From positions 1,116,001 through 1,180,000 of the forward strand of contig NZ_JAHEPS010000001.1 of the NCBI RefSeq assembly GCF_018596335.1: a DNA stretch of 64,000 nt. Direction: 5' to 3'. The DNA is from Shewanella jiangmenensis. GTDB taxonomy: Bacteria > Pseudomonadota > Gammaproteobacteria > Enterobacterales > Shewanellaceae. Below, one piece after another: positions 24,270 through 33,783 of the stretch. Below the pieces are notes generated by a model that was not told the DNA's origin, made no database searches, and saw only the letters and a program-made list of their open reading frames with translations. Made by a program: the position numbers and the translations under genes. Numbering within the stretch: position 1 is the stretch's first letter; each line of letters opens with the position of its first letter.

Positions 24270-25247
24270 ATGGTAAACAGACAACAGCTGCGTCAGTGGG
24301 GCCGTAAGGTTATCGACATTGAAAAAACGGCTCTGGATAACCTGTACCAGTTCGTCGACAGCGACGCCTTTGCCGATGCCTGCGAGCTGATTTTAGGCTG
24401 CACCGGCAAGGTGATAGTGATGGGCATGGGCAAATCCGGCCACATAGGCAATAAGATTTCTGCCACCCTGGCGAGCACAGGTACCCCGGCATTTTTCGTG
24501 CATCCGGGCGAAGCGAGCCACGGCGATTTGGGCGTGCTCAGCGACAATGACATCGTCCTTGCCATCTCCAACTCAGGCGAGTCGAGCGAAATTCTGACCC
24601 TGATGCCGGTCATCAAGCGTCGCGGCATTCCGATTATCGCCATGACCGGTAAACCCGAGTCCACCATGGCCAAACACTCGCAGCTGCACCTGTGCATCCG
24701 GGTGCCAGAAGAGGCCTGCCCACTCGGGCTGGCACCAACTTCCAGCACCACGGCGACCCTGGTAATGGGCGATGCGCTGGCGGTGGCGCTGTTGCAGGCC
24801 AAGGGCTTTACCAAAGATGATTTTGCCCTGTCGCACCCCGGCGGCGCACTTGGGCGCAAGCTGCTGCTGCATGTCAGCGACGTGATGCACCGCGGTGAAG
24901 AGCTGCCGCTGGTGCGCGACAATATCTGCATCACAGACGCCCTTTATGAAATCTCCAAGAAGGGCCTCGGCATGACAGCCATCGTCGATGAGCACGGGGT
25001 ATTGGTTGGGATTTTCACCGACGGCGACCTGCGCCGGGTAATAGATGCTCAAATCAACCTGCGCCAGACCAGCATTGCCGATGTGATGACCCGAAACTGT
25101 ATTACCATCAAAGAGCACATTCTGGCGGTGGAAGCCCTGACCTTGATGGATAAACGCAATATCAACGGCCTGATAGTGATTGACAGCGAGCATCGCCCGG
25201 TTGGCGCGCTCAATATGCTCGATTTGGTCAAAGCGGGAGTAATGTAA
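24270..25247 (+). CDS. kdsD: D-arabinose 5-phosphate isomerase
   Basis: 325 residues (E. coli 328). SIS sugar-isomerase domain (VMGMGKSGHIGNKISATLAS, AISNSGESSEIL, SHPGGALGRKLL) followed by two CBS domains. Converts ribulose 5-phosphate to arabinose 5-phosphate, the first step to KDO. ATG 24270 with GAGAGA upstream fits; a TTG ten codons earlier is in frame. 44 bases after yrbG. Confidence 0.96.
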   Translation: MVNRQQLRQWGRKVIDIEKTALDNLYQFVDSDAFADACELILGCTGKVIVMGMGKSGHIGNKISATLASTGTPAFFVHPGEASHGDLGVLSDNDIVLAISNSGESSEILTLMPVIKRRGIPIIAMTGKPESTMAKHSQLHLCIRVPEEACPLGLAPTSSTTATLVMGDALAVALLQAKGFTKDDFALSHPGGALGRKLLLHVSDVMHRGEELPLVRDNICITDALYEISKKGLGMTAIVDEHGVLVGIFTDGDLRRVIDAQINLRQTSIADVMTRNCITIKEHILAVEALTLMDKRNINGLIVIDSEHRPVGALNMLDLVKAGVM

Positions 25248-25796
25248 ATGCGCGAAGGACTTTACGGCCCGGTGGCCGATGCCGTGTGGGACAAGGCCCG
25301 CGCCATCAAATTGCTGATTTGCGATGTGGACGGCGTGTTTTCCGATGGCCGCATTTACCTTGGCAACAACGGTGAAGAGCTCAAAGCCTTCCACACCCGC
25401 GACGGCTACGGCGTAAAAGCACTGCAGGGCGCCGGTGTAGCGGTGGCGGTGATCACCGGCCGTCAATCCAACATAGTGCAAACCCGCATGACCGCCCTTG
25501 GGGTGAAACACATTTATCAGGGCATAGACAACAAGTTTGCGCCCTATGAAGAGCTGCTGGCGCACTATGGCGTCAGCGCCGCCGAAGTCGCTTACATTGG
25601 TGATGACATGGTCGACTTGGCAGTGATGAAAGCCGTTGGTCTCAGCGTTTGCGTCGCCGACGGCCATCCTTTTGTGCGCCGCCATGCAGACTTTGTGACG
25701 ACCTTGCCGGGTGGCCACGGCGCACTTCGTGAGCTTGCCGACCTGCTGCTGATGAGCCAGGGCAAGCTTGATGGCGCCCACGGGATGAGCGTATGA
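25248..25796 (+). CDS. kdsC: KDO 8-phosphate phosphatase
   Basis: 182 residues of the HAD superfamily type C0: DVDGVFSDG (Asp26 nucleophile, Asp28), VITGRQSNIV and GDDMVDLAVM. It releases KDO from KDO-8-P. ATG immediately follows the kdsD stop (TAAATG) and the end overlaps lptC by four bases. Confidence 0.96.
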   Translation: MREGLYGPVADAVWDKARAIKLLICDVDGVFSDGRIYLGNNGEELKAFHTRDGYGVKALQGAGVAVAVITGRQSNIVQTRMTALGVKHIYQGIDNKFAPYEELLAHYGVSAAEVAYIGDDMVDLAVMKAVGLSVCVADGHPFVRRHADFVTTLPGGHGALRELADLLLMSQGKLDGAHGMSV

Positions 25797-26350
25797 ATCG
25801 GGTCACACTGGCGATTTTGCTGCTGTTTGGTACGGCGCTGGCACTCTATTGGCAGGTTCAGCAGAAAAAGGCCAATCTGCCGCCGGCCCAAATCGTTGAA
25901 GAAAAACCAGACTTTATTGCCACCGACTTAAAAAGCCTCAGCTTTAACGACCAGGGCCAACTCGAAAGCCGCGTCAGCGCAACCTATATGGAACACTTCA
26001 ATTCCGACGCGCTGACGGTGTTTTCCGACCCGGTTTATACCCTGTTTCCAAAAAATGGTCAGGGTGAATGGCAGCTTACCGCCAAAATTGGCAAACTGGA
26101 CAAATTTGCCGACAAGGTCACGCTGGAAAATGAGGTGAAAGTCGAAGCACTGAGCTTTGATGAGCCGCTGCAGCAGCTGACGACCAGCTATCTGGCGCTG
26201 GACATTGGCACCATGATCCTGACCTCTGACAAAGAAATTCAAATCAGCGGTAACAACTTCCACTTGAGCGGGCTTGGGCTCTATGCCGACCTCAACAAAG
26301 AAGAAGTTAAACTTTTGAGTGAGATAAAGGGAACCTATGAACCTAAATAA
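25793..26350 (+). CDS. lptC: LPS export protein LptC
   Basis: 185 residues (E. coli 191): N-terminal membrane anchor (about 5-22) and a periplasmic beta-jellyroll, with FIATDLKSLSFNDQGQLESRVSA as the family start. LptC hands LPS from LptB2FG to LptA. ATGA overlap with kdsC and a 14-base overlap with lptA. Confidence 0.93.
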   Translation: MNRVTLAILLLFGTALALYWQVQQKKANLPPAQIVEEKPDFIATDLKSLSFNDQGQLESRVSATYMEHFNSDALTVFSDPVYTLFPKNGQGEWQLTAKIGKLDKFADKVTLENEVKVEALSFDEPLQQLTTSYLALDIGTMILTSDKEIQISGNNFHLSGLGLYADLNKEEVKLLSEIKGTYEPK

Positions 26351-26897
26351 GGCGCTTCTTGTGGTGCTGCTTTGCGCCTGTGGCAGCTTGGCCCAGGCCA
26401 ACACCAAGCATGATTTGATGCAGGAAGTGAAAATTCTCGCATCCAACAGCTACGCCGATCTGAAAAACAAGCGCATCGTCTACGAAGGCCCGGTGAGGCT
26501 GACCCAGGGCTCGCTCGTGCTTAACGCCGACCAGCTGAGCTCCTTTACCGATGAAAAAACCGGTAAACGCATCCTGCTCGCCAAAGGCAAGCCCGCCACT
26601 TATCAGCAAAAAGTGGAAGATGGCCGCACGGTACAGGCCAGCGCCAATGAGATCAGCTACAACATCGACAGCCGGGTGATGAGCCTCAAAGGCAGCGCCA
26701 AGGTTGAGCAGGATGGCAGCCAGGTGACCGCCGACTCGATTGTGTACGACATCCAAAAACAGCAGCTGACATCCCAAAGCAGCGGCAAACGTGACGATCA
26801 GGTGATTACCATCATCCAACCGGAAAACTACCAGCAAGAGCTGCAGGACAAGGGTAAGCAAGAAAACAATCCGTCCAACAGTGAGAAGCAGCAATGA
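26337..26897 (+). CDS. lptA: Periplasmic LPS bridge protein LptA
   Basis: 186 residues (E. coli 185). Signal peptide ends near AQA-NTK; the OstA-like jellyroll has [19 protein letters not shown] and [21 protein letters not shown]. Oligomers form the bridge that moves LPS to LptDE. The C-terminal tail is Gln/Asn-rich. Coupled to lptC (14-base overlap) and lptB (ATGA). Confidence 0.94.
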   Translation: MNLNKALLVVLLCACGSLAQANTKHDLMQEVKILASNSYADLKNKRIVYEGPVRLTQGSLVLNADQLSSFTDEKTGKRILLAKGKPATYQQKVEDGRTVQASANEISYNIDSRVMSLKGSAKVEQDGSQVTADSIVYDIQKQQLTSQSSGKRDDQVITIIQPENYQQELQDKGKQENNPSNSEKQQ

Positions 26898-27625
26898 CGA
26901 CACTGACCCTCAAGGCCAGTAACCTGGCCAAAAGTTACAAAAGCCGCCAGGTCGTCAAGGATGTGAGTCTGGTGGTTAACACAGGCCAGGTGGTCGGCTT
27001 GCTCGGCCCCAACGGCGCCGGAAAAACCACCACCTTCTACATGGTGGTGGGGCTGGTTCAGAGTGACAAAGGCAGCATCCACATTAACGATGAAGATTTG
27101 ACCCTCGACCCCATGCACCTGCGCGCCCGCAAGGGCATAGGCTATCTGCCGCAGGAAGCGAGCATTTTCCGCAAACTGTCGGTGCGCGATAACATCATGG
27201 CCGTGCTGCAGATGCGCAGCGAACTGAGCAAGCAAGAGCGTGAAGAGCAGCTCGAAAAGCTGCTGGAAGAGTTCCATATCACCCACATCCGCGACAACCT
27301 CGGCATGTCGCTCTCGGGCGGTGAACGCCGCCGGGTCGAGATTGCCCGCGCTTTGGCCGCCAATCCGCGCTTTATTCTGCTGGATGAACCCTTCGCCGGG
27401 GTTGACCCCATCTCGGTCATCGACATCAAGAAGATTATCGAGCAGCTCAAAAGCCGTGGCCTCGGGGTGCTTATTACCGACCACAACGTGCGCGAAACCC
27501 TCGATGTGTGTGAAAAAGCCTACATCGTCAGCCACGGCAGTTTGATTGCCGAAGGCACGCCTGCCGAGATCCTGGACAATCAGCAGGTGCGTGCAGTGTA
27601 CTTGGGTGAGCAATTCAGGCTATAG
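26894..27625 (+). CDS. lptB: LPS export ABC ATPase LptB
   Basis: 243 residues (E. coli 241). Walker A GPNGAGKT (38-45), Q-loop in [10 protein letters not shown], signature [15 protein letters not shown], Walker [14 protein letters not shown], switch His in ITDHNV. Powers the LptB2FGC extractor. Last gene of the yrbG-kdsD-kdsC-lptC-lptA-lptB unit; rpoN follows after 113 bases. Confidence 0.97.
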   Translation: MTTLTLKASNLAKSYKSRQVVKDVSLVVNTGQVVGLLGPNGAGKTTTFYMVVGLVQSDKGSIHINDEDLTLDPMHLRARKGIGYLPQEASIFRKLSVRDNIMAVLQMRSELSKQEREEQLEKLLEEFHITHIRDNLGMSLSGGERRRVEIARALAANPRFILLDEPFAGVDPISVIDIKKIIEQLKSRGLGVLITDHNVRETLDVCEKAYIVSHGSLIAEGTPAEILDNQQVRAVYLGEQFRL

Positions 27626-27738
27626 TTAATTAACCAGGCCACCCGTCGCACATCCGGTATATGAGGGTGGCAATAGGCCGGATAACCTGATAGATAAAGC
27701 TTTATCTCTGAATTATTTAGTGAAGGATCCGCGGTACG

Positions 27739-29220
27739 ATGAAAGCGTCGCTCCAGCTTAAACTGGGACAACAACTCACAATGACGCCACAGTTGCAGCA
27801 AGCGATTCGCCTGCTTCAACTCTCCTCGCTTGAACTGCAACAGGAAATTCAACAAGCCCTCGACGCCAACCCGCTGCTCGAAATGGATGATGACTACCAG
27901 GACGAGCAGTTTGATGCAGATGGCGGCGACCGGGAATTTGACGACAAGTTCGATGATGCCCCCTTATCGGCACAAAGCAGCGACAGCGCCACGGTAGAGA
28001 CCTCCGAAGCCGTGACTCAGGAGTCGATGCCGGAAGATTTGCCGATGGATACCACCTGGGATGAAGTCTTCACTGCCGCCCCCGCCTCGGGCTCTGGCAT
28101 TCGCAGTGAAGATGATATGCCGTTTCAGGGCGAAACCAGCGAAGGCCTGTACGAACACCTCGAGTGGCAAAAAAATCTCACCCCTTTTTCGGATACCGAT
28201 TTGGCCATTGCCACCGCTATCATTGATGCTATCGATGATATGGGCTATCTCACCCAAAGCCTTGAGGAAATCCTCGAAGCCGTGGGCAATGACGAGGTGG
28301 AGCTGGACGAAGTCGAAGCAGTACTCAAGCGCATTCAACACTTCGACCCCATTGGTGTAGCCGCACGCGACCTGGCCGAGTGCCTGATTATCCAGCTTGG
28401 CCAGTTTCCCAGCGATACCCCGCATCTGGACAATGCCAAACTGCTCATTCGTGAGCATCTGGATTTGATTGCCAACCGGGATTTTCGCACCCTGATGCGT
28501 AAAACGCGCCTCAGGGAAGACGAACTGCGTGACGCCATCAGCCTTATTCAGACCCTGAATCCGCGCCCCGGCGAAACCATCACCGCCACCAAGGAAGAGT
28601 ACGTTATTCCTGATGTGTCAGTGAGTAAAAAGAATGGCCGCTGGGTGGTTGAGCTCAACCCCGACTGCATGCCCAAGCTGAGCGTTAACCAGCATTACGC
28701 CGCCATGGCCCGCACCAGCCGCAATCAGGCCGACAGCCAGTTTATTCGCGGCCATTTGCAGGAAGCCAAATGGTTTATCAAGAGTCTTGAGAGCCGCAAC
28801 GACACCCTGCTCAAGGTGGCCAATTGCATAGTACAGTTCCAACAGGGATTTTTTGAGTACGGCGAAGAGGCGATGAAACCCATGGTGCTCAACGACATCG
28901 CCGAGGCGGTGGAGATGCACGAATCGACCATCTCGCGGGTCACCACCCAAAAGTACATGCATACCCCAAAAGGGATTTTTGAGCTTAAGTATTTTTTCTC
29001 CAGCCACGTCGGCACCGACGATGGCGGGGAATGCTCCTCTACTGCCATCCGCGCCTTCATCAAAAAGCTGGTGGCGGCAGAAAACCAGAAAAAGCCATTG
29101 AGCGACAGCAAAATGGCCGAACTTCTGGCAGAACAAGGAATCAACGTTGCAAGACGGACCATTGCCAAGTATCGCGAAGCAATGCTTATTCCACCGTCAA
29201 ACCAGCGTAAAAGTTTGTAA
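27739..29220 (+). CDS. rpoN: RNA polymerase sigma-54 factor
   Basis: 493 residues. The N-terminal Gln/Leu-rich region I ([20 protein letters not shown]) is followed by an acidic region II, the core-binding domain, an HTH ([19 protein letters not shown]) and the C-terminal RpoN box [12 protein letters not shown] (471-482). It directs transcription from -24/-12 promoters with AAA+ activators and in Shewanella-type bacteria serves flagellar and nitrogen genes. It heads the rpoN-hpf-ptsN-rapZ-ptsO group, as in other gammaproteobacteria. Confidence 0.97.
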   Translation: MKASLQLKLGQQLTMTPQLQQAIRLLQLSSLELQQEIQQALDANPLLEMDDDYQDEQFDADGGDREFDDKFDDAPLSAQSSDSATVETSEAVTQESMPEDLPMDTTWDEVFTAAPASGSGIRSEDDMPFQGETSEGLYEHLEWQKNLTPFSDTDLAIATAIIDAIDDMGYLTQSLEEILEAVGNDEVELDEVEAVLKRIQHFDPIGVAARDLAECLIIQLGQFPSDTPHLDNAKLLIREHLDLIANRDFRTLMRKTRLREDELRDAISLIQTLNPRPGETITATKEEYVIPDVSVSKKNGRWVVELNPDCMPKLSVNQHYAAMARTSRNQADSQFIRGHLQEAKWFIKSLESRNDTLLKVANCIVQFQQGFFEYGEEAMKPMVLNDIAEAVEMHESTISRVTTQKYMHTPKGIFELKYFFSSHVGTDDGGECSSTAIRAFIKKLVAAENQKKPLSDSKMAELLAEQGINVARRTIAKYREAMLIPPSNQRKSL

Positions 29221-29250
29221 CCTAACCGAGGTCATTGGAGGAAAGTGTCT

Positions 29251-29538
29251 ATGCAAATCAATCTGACTGGGCATCACATCGAGATCACCGACTCTCTGCG
29301 TGCATATGTTGAGAGTAAATTCTCCAAGCTTGAACGCCATTTCGAACAGATCAATAATGTACACGTTGTTCTCAATGTTCAGAAATTGCAGCAAATCGCT
29401 GAAGCCAAACTTCACCTCAACGGGGGCGAAGTCTTCGCCACCTCAGAACATGAAGACATGTACGCCGCCATTGACGCCCTGATTGACAAGCTGGACCGTC
29501 AGGTTATTAAACACAAAGAGAAACTGACAAAACATTAA
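29251..29538 (+). CDS. hpf: Ribosome hibernation promoting factor
   Basis: 95 residues, like E. coli HPF (short form). Start MQINLTGHHIEITDSLRAYV and the RAKLHLNGG-type strand (AEAKLHLNGGEVFA) are typical. Binds the 30S decoding site to make inactive 100S dimers. ATG 29251 is chosen with GGAGG 9-10 bases upstream; the GTG at 29245 is too close to the SD. 30 bases after rpoN. Confidence 0.94.
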   Translation: MQINLTGHHIEITDSLRAYVESKFSKLERHFEQINNVHVVLNVQKLQQIAEAKLHLNGGEVFATSEHEDMYAAIDALIDKLDRQVIKHKEKLTKH

Positions 29539-29540
29539 CG

Positions 29541-29984
29541 ATGGAACTAAGTACCATCCTGGCGCCGGAGTGCACGAGCTGTGCTACTCCGGGCAGCAAA
29601 AAAAAGGTTCTGGAGCTGATTAGTCACCTTGCTGCAGCCCAGCATCCCTTCCTCTCTTCCCAAGAGATTTTCGAAAGCCTGCTTGCCCGTGAAAAAATGG
29701 GCAGCACTGGTATAGGGAACGGTATTGCCATTCCCCACGGACGCCTGGGAAATATCGACAAACCCCTTGCAGTGCTTATCAAGTGCGAAGAGGCAATCAA
29801 TTACGATGCCATCGATAAACAGCCGGTCGACATACTGTTTGCCCTGTTGGTGCCATCGGATCAATGCCAACAACACTTAAGCACCCTGGCAGCCATGGCC
29901 GAAAAGCTGAATGACAAGCAGATCCTCAAACAGCTGCGCAAAAGCCATGATGAAAAGGAACTTTACCAGGTAATCATAGGATGA
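29541..29984 (+). CDS. ptsN: Nitrogen PTS enzyme IIA
   Basis: 147 residues of the PTS EIIA-fructose fold. The phosphorylated residue is His66 in [11 protein letters not shown]. PtsN receives phosphate from NPr and regulates potassium transport and other processes; it moves no sugar. Three bases after the hpf stop, and it overlaps rapZ by four bases. Confidence 0.95.
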   Translation: MELSTILAPECTSCATPGSKKKVLELISHLAAAQHPFLSSQEIFESLLAREKMGSTGIGNGIAIPHGRLGNIDKPLAVLIKCEEAINYDAIDKQPVDILFALLVPSDQCQQHLSTLAAMAEKLNDKQILKQLRKSHDEKELYQVIIG

Positions 29985-30832
29985 AACTCGTCATCGTTTC
30001 CGGCCGCTCCGGCTCAGGCAAATCTGTCGCCCTGCGCGTGCTGGAAGATCTTGGTTATTACTGCGTCGACAACTTGCCGCTGTCGCTGATTGGTGCCCTA
30101 CTGGGGCAGCTTAGGCGCAGCAGTGACAAGGTTGCCATCAGCATTGATATCCGCAACATCCCCGAGCAGGAAAAGGCGCTGGAGCAAGAGCTTGCCAAAC
30201 TGCCTGAGGGCGTTGAGCTGACGAGTTTTTTCCTCGATTCAAGCGACAAGGTGCTGCTAAAGCGTTACAGCGAAACCCGTCGCCTGCATCCGCTTTCACG
30301 CAGCAAAACCTCGCTGCAGGAAGCTATCCGCCACGAAGGCAAATTGCTTAAGCCTTTGGCTGAGCAGATGGACCACTATATCGACACCTCGGCGCTGAAC
30401 GTGTACGAGTTGTCCGATGCGGTCCGGCAAATATTGCTTGGCCGGGTCGATAAAGAGCTGGTGATCATCTTCGAATCGTTCGGCTTCAAATATGGCATGC
30501 CCGCCGAAGCGGATTTTATGTTTGATGCCCGTTTTTTGCCAAACCCACACTGGGAGCCCGATCTCAGGCCACTGACCGGTCTCGATGAGCCGGTGAAACA
30601 GTTTCTCGAGCGTCAGGTGCTGGTGAACAAGTACATCTGGCAAATCGAAAACCTGCTGGAAACCTGGCTGCCGCACCTTGAGCGCAACAACCGCAGCTAC
30701 CTTACCATTGCCATAGGTTGTACCGGCGGTCAGCACCGCTCTGTGTATGTGGCCGAGCAGCTTGCCAAGCGCTTTGCCAGCACCCACCACAAGGTTGAGG
30801 CCCGTCACCGGGAAATCCATGCCGCGTCTTGA
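29981..30832 (+). CDS. rapZ: RNase adapter / nucleotide-binding protein RapZ
   Basis: 283 residues (E. coli 284). P-loop GRSGSGKS (8-15), Walker B-like VAISIDIRN, and the C-terminal conserved block ([35 protein letters not shown]). In E. coli it delivers GlmZ sRNA to RNase E to control GlmS. Its presence here does not prove the sRNA circuit exists. Overlaps ptsO by 14 bases. Confidence 0.96.
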   Translation: MKLVIVSGRSGSGKSVALRVLEDLGYYCVDNLPLSLIGALLGQLRRSSDKVAISIDIRNIPEQEKALEQELAKLPEGVELTSFFLDSSDKVLLKRYSETRRLHPLSRSKTSLQEAIRHEGKLLKPLAEQMDHYIDTSALNVYELSDAVRQILLGRVDKELVIIFESFGFKYGMPAEADFMFDARFLPNPHWEPDLRPLTGLDEPVKQFLERQVLVNKYIWQIENLLETWLPHLERNNRSYLTIAIGCTGGQHRSVYVAEQLAKRFASTHHKVEARHREIHAAS

Positions 30833-31094
30833 ACGGGATGTCGTAATAGTCAACAAACTCGGGCTGCATGCCCGCGCCGCCACCAAAATGGCGGTGCTTG
30901 CGTCTGAGTTCAAGGCCAGTGTGACCCTGGTTCAGGGCGAGAAAAAAGCCTCGGCGGCCAGCGTGCTTGGCTTGTTGATGCTTGAATCCGGCATGGGTAA
31001 GACTATCCATATTATTGCCGAAGGGGATGATGCCGAGCAGGCGATGGATGCCATCTGCAACCTGATTGATGCCCGCTTCGACGAAGAGTCCTGA
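30819..31094 (+). CDS. ptsO: Phosphocarrier protein NPr
   Basis: 91 residues (E. coli 90), HPr fold with active-site His17 in [10 protein letters not shown] and the regulatory Ser region [14 protein letters not shown]. Carries phosphate from PtsP to PtsN. The ATG lies 14 bases inside rapZ. The reading frame is open upstream inside rapZ but is not real coding there. Last gene of the rpoN group; a hairpin follows. Confidence 0.95.
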   Translation: MPRLERDVVIVNKLGLHARAATKMAVLASEFKASVTLVQGEKKASAASVLGLLMLESGMGKTIHIIAEGDDAEQAMDAICNLIDARFDEES

Positions 31095-31100
31095 GAAAGC

Positions 31101-31126
31101 AGGCCTGAGAAAAATCAGGCCTTAAA
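31101..31126 (+). terminator. Hairpin after ptsO
   Basis: Stem AGGCCTGA / TCAGGCCT with a GAAAAA loop. The tail is TTAAAAAA, not T-rich, so as a terminator it is imperfect. Confidence 0.4.
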
Positions 31127-31200
31127 AAAGTGCCTGAGCCGCGACTCGCACCAATCCGGCATCACAGTCAGGCCGCACAGCGCCAACTATCACCCCGCAA

Positions 31201-31584
31201 TCAGGGCTCCTGCCACTGTATATCCGGCTGATTTTCACAGCTCAGTACCGACACACACTCTTTATCTGTTACCACCAGAAACTCCCGCAGCGCCAGATTA
31301 CAGCTTGCCATAAAACCACTGCGGGACTGCTCCTGCGCGAGCCATCCGCCTTCAGTCAGCAAAAACAGCCAGCCGTTTGAAAGACTGAACTCGGCCCAGT
31401 ATTCCATCAGATCCGCCTGATCCAGCAGTCTGAAACCGCTGACACAGGCAAAGGTCAGTTCGCAGCGCCGCCCGGCCACCTTAAGCTGCAGCACCAATTC
31501 GTCAGCATCGTACTTCAGCGAGTAGAAACTCACTTCGTCACCAAGGTTTTCAGTAACCAAGGCCACACCACGGGGATGACTCAT
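31201..31584 (-). CDS. Hypothetical protein, unknown function
   Basis: About 127 residues starting MSHPRGVALVTENLGDEVSF, with no signal peptide or membrane helix and a mixed alpha/beta composition with four Cys. I recognise no family. The frame is open to 31683, but upstream codons (TTG) overlap the ModA-like gene and ATG 31584 has GGAG about 10 bases before it. It lies 70 bases downstream of the ModA-like gene on the same strand, so the two may be one unit. Confidence 0.55.
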   Translation of the reverse strand: MSHPRGVALVTENLGDEVSFYSLKYDADELVLQLKVAGRRCELTFACVSGFRLLDQADLMEYWAEFSLSNGWLFLLTEGGWLAQEQSRSGFMASCNLALREFLVVTDKECVSVLSCENQPDIQWQEP

Positions 31585-31654
31585 GCTAACCAAACTCCGT
31601 ACGGATACATAAATCTCATTTAAAAGACTTATGCGCCGTCTTGCAAGATCGCAG

Positions 31655-32491
31655 TTACAAAGGCGCAGGTCCGGCAAAGCCAAAACTGGCCAGAATCGCC
31701 TGCCCCTTGGCCGAAATCAGGTAGTCAGCCAGCGGCCTTGCCCGCTCATCGAGCAGTAACACCCCGTAGTCAGCGCCCACCCGCAGATAATCGGGTAAGG
31801 GGATAAGCTGCAGCGCCGCAAACTCGGCCTGAGCGAGGCGGCCATTGGTACAATAAGTAAGGAACACATCGGCCTGCTGCTGACGCATCACATGGGCGTA
31901 GGGATTAACGCCATCCGGCGCTTTGGCACTGCTTGGGCCGCCGGTGAGCTGGCGGGCCTTGACCTTGAGGGCGGCGGCTGCACCGGCACGCTGCTGCTCG
32001 GCAAGCTCAAACACAGCAACAGCGTAATCGCCGGCCGGATCGGCTTTGGGCGTTGACATGCCGACGACCACATCGGCTGCCAACAGGGTTGAAAGCAGGG
32101 TTTCCGTGTTAACCGAAAGCCCGGGCCTGGCAAGCGCACACAGCTCATTGCGGGCAAATGGCCGCACTTCCAGGCCAATCCCCGCCTTCAGCAAAGCCTC
32201 GGGGTGTTTCATATTGGCCGAGGCAAACAGCGCCGCCGCCTCCCCCTGCTCTATCCTGTCTTTGAGTAGCCCCGATGGCCCAAACTCAGCCGCCACCTTG
32301 CCGCCGCTTTCCTTCTCATAGGCGGTTATCAGCTCTGTCAGCGCCGCTTTTAAGCTGCCGGCGGCGCGCACCTGAATGGTGCCAGCGCTTGCCTCAGTGG
32401 GCTCAGCTGCAACGCCCTGGGCGGATGCGCCAAGCAGCGACAGCGTAAGTATTGGGCTCAAGAGTATTGGGCTTAATAAGGTGCGTTTCAT
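31655..32491 (-). CDS. ModA-like periplasmic molybdate/tungstate-type binding protein, orphan
   Basis: 278 residues with a signal peptide (cleavage near VAA-EPT) and the ABC substrate-binding fold of the ModA/WtpA kind: VRAAGSLKAALTELITAYEKESG, FGPSGLLKDRIEQGEAA, FASANMKHPEAL, then RNELCALARPGL. It probably binds an oxyanion or related ligand. No modB or modC is nearby, so the partner permease is elsewhere or absent. ATG 32491 is preceded by weak AGGT; the open frame upstream reaches 32680 through a tandem-repeat tract and is not part of the gene. Confidence 0.8.
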   Translation of the reverse strand: MKRTLLSPILLSPILTLSLLGASAQGVAAEPTEASAGTIQVRAAGSLKAALTELITAYEKESGGKVAAEFGPSGLLKDRIEQGEAAALFASANMKHPEALLKAGIGLEVRPFARNELCALARPGLSVNTETLLSTLLAADVVVGMSTPKADPAGDYAVAVFELAEQQRAGAAAALKVKARQLTGGPSSAKAPDGVNPYAHVMRQQQADVFLTYCTNGRLAQAEFAALQLIPLPDYLRVGADYGVLLLDERARPLADYLISAKGQAILASFGFAGPAPL

Positions 32492-32590
32492 CGAATACCT
32501 GTTTGATAAACAAATGGAACCGTCAGAAAAAACCAAAGCCGCATCCGACTCAAGGGCAGAGATCACAGCCAGAGGGATTTCACACTTAGG

Positions 32591-32670
32591 CATGAAACAC
32601 ACTGCAGCGAATAAAACAGGGCCATGAAACACGGAAGAAGACTGCAGCAAATAAAACAGGGCCATGAAAA
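32591..32670. repeat. Imperfect 40-bp tandem repeat upstream of the ModA-like gene
   Basis: Two copies at a 40-bp period share ACTGCAGCRAATAAAACAGG and then GCCATGAAA; copies begin at 32601 and 32641, with a partial CATGAAAC element at 32591. Two base changes separate the copies in the aligned 29 bases. Probably a slippage duplication in the leader; no known binding site recognised. Confidence 0.7.
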
Positions 32671-32690
32671 AGGGAGGCAAAAGCCTCCCT
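32667..32690 (-). terminator. Terminator after the OmpA-type lipoprotein gene
   Basis: Stem AGGGAGGC / GCCTCCCT with an AAAA loop and a minus-strand T-run just after it. Confidence 0.8.
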
Positions 32691-32715
32691 TGATTAGCAA
32701 TAGTTACTTGCCGGC

Positions 32716-33384
32716 TCAGCCGGTTGGCGTCAGCACGATTTCAACACGGCGGTTTTGCGCCCGGCCTTCGGCAGACGAGTTGGAGGCAATCGGACTTGCC
32801 TCACCCATGCCCTGGGTGCTGACCCGATTGGCTTTGAGTCCTTTGCCGAGCAAGTAGTTACCCACTTGAGAGGCGCGAACCTGAGACAAACGCAGGTTAT
32901 AGCTGTCGGCGCCACTGGAATCTGTGTAGCCCAGCACATTCAAACGGGTCTTGTCGTACTCTTTGGCCACCAGCGACACTGAGTCCAGCACTTCCATGGC
33001 GCGTGGGCTCAAATCGGTTTGGTCCACACCAAAGGTCACTTCGTTTGGCATGTTGAGGATGATGTTGTCGCCATTACGGGTCACGCTCACGCCGCTTGCC
33101 TGCAGCTGCTGACGCAATTTGGCTTCCTGCACGTCCATGTAATAACCGATGCCGCCGCCCAGCGCCGCGCCTGAAGCTGCGCCAATCAGCGCGCCCTTGC
33201 CGCGGTCACTCTTGCTCGACGAGGCAACGCCAATGGCAGCGCCAGCCACTGCACCGATAATGGAACCCGTGGCAGCCTTACCGGTCTGCTGTTCGTTGGT
33301 ATACGGATTGACTGTAGTACAGCCGCTTGAAAGTGCAGCGAGTGAAAAGATGGCAGTCAGGCCAATGACATTTATTTTTTTCAT
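32716..33384 (-). CDS. OmpA-domain lipoprotein (YiaD-like)
   Basis: 222 residues. Lipobox LSSGC with Cys22 as the lipid-attachment site, then a glycine-zipper segment (about 40-80, rich in GAxxGAAxG), and a C-terminal OmpA peptidoglycan-binding domain (NMPNEVTFGVDQTDLSPRA, LGYTDSSGADSYNLRLSQVRA, GRAQNRRVEI). Likely tethers the outer membrane to peptidoglycan. Clear upstream AGGA and ATG 33384. Alone, ends in a terminator. Confidence 0.9.
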   Translation of the reverse strand: MKKINVIGLTAIFSLAALSSGCTTVNPYTNEQQTGKAATGSIIGAVAGAAIGVASSSKSDRGKGALIGAASGAALGGGIGYYMDVQEAKLRQQLQASGVSVTRNGDNIILNMPNEVTFGVDQTDLSPRAMEVLDSVSLVAKEYDKTRLNVLGYTDSSGADSYNLRLSQVRASQVGNYLLGKGLKANRVSTQGMGEASPIASNSSAEGRAQNRRVEIVLTPTG

Positions 33385-33663
33385 TTGATGTCCTCAGGTA
33401 AATTTGCCGGTCAGTATATCGACGCCAAGATGACAAACAACTGAACATCAACCGTTTGGACAAGGTCTGGCCGATTTGCTACATCGCGGTCACAGTCGCA
33501 ACCTTCACAACACCGCACCATCACAGGGCATTTTGCCCAAACAAGGCGCAAACCACTGACAGCTCACACCACAATTTATCAACAACACACTGTTTTATAT
33601 TGATTAATCATTCTGACATCTTTTTTGCATACCCTGATTTGGGTAGACAATAAGGAGTCCGTC

Positions 33664-33783
33664 ATGAAGTTTTTTCCTGAAATCCTGTACAGAGTGAAAT
33701 CCGAATGGCACAGCATTTTTGCCGTGGGTGTCAGCCAATGGGAACTGGGGCGCGACACTCGCTACCGGAGGACTGGTTTATGA
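33664..33783 (+). CDS. Small ORF, 39 residues, coupled to an HTH gene
   Basis: MKFFPEILYRVKSEWHSIFA and then an unremarkable basic tail, stop at 33781-33783. Strong SD AAGGAG seven bases upstream, and its TGA overlaps the ATG of the next gene (ATGA). These translation signals suggest a real product or a leader peptide. No recognised family. Too short for confident homology; coding status is inferred. Confidence 0.5.
   Translation: MKFFPEILYRVKSEWHSIFAVGVSQWELGRDTRYRRTGL

Noticed and set aside
24573..25781. 402-residue ORF opposite kdsD and kdsC
   Set aside because: Overlaps two well-supported conserved genes and shows no family motifs.
32601..32670. Repeats as a CRISPR array
   Set aside because: Only two units, 40-bp period, spacer of about 11 bases, no cas genes nearby.
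33456..33653. 65-residue ORF in the gap before the small ORF pair
   Set aside because: No SD, a His/Thr/Cys rich composition and AT-rich local bases; looks like non-coding leader.
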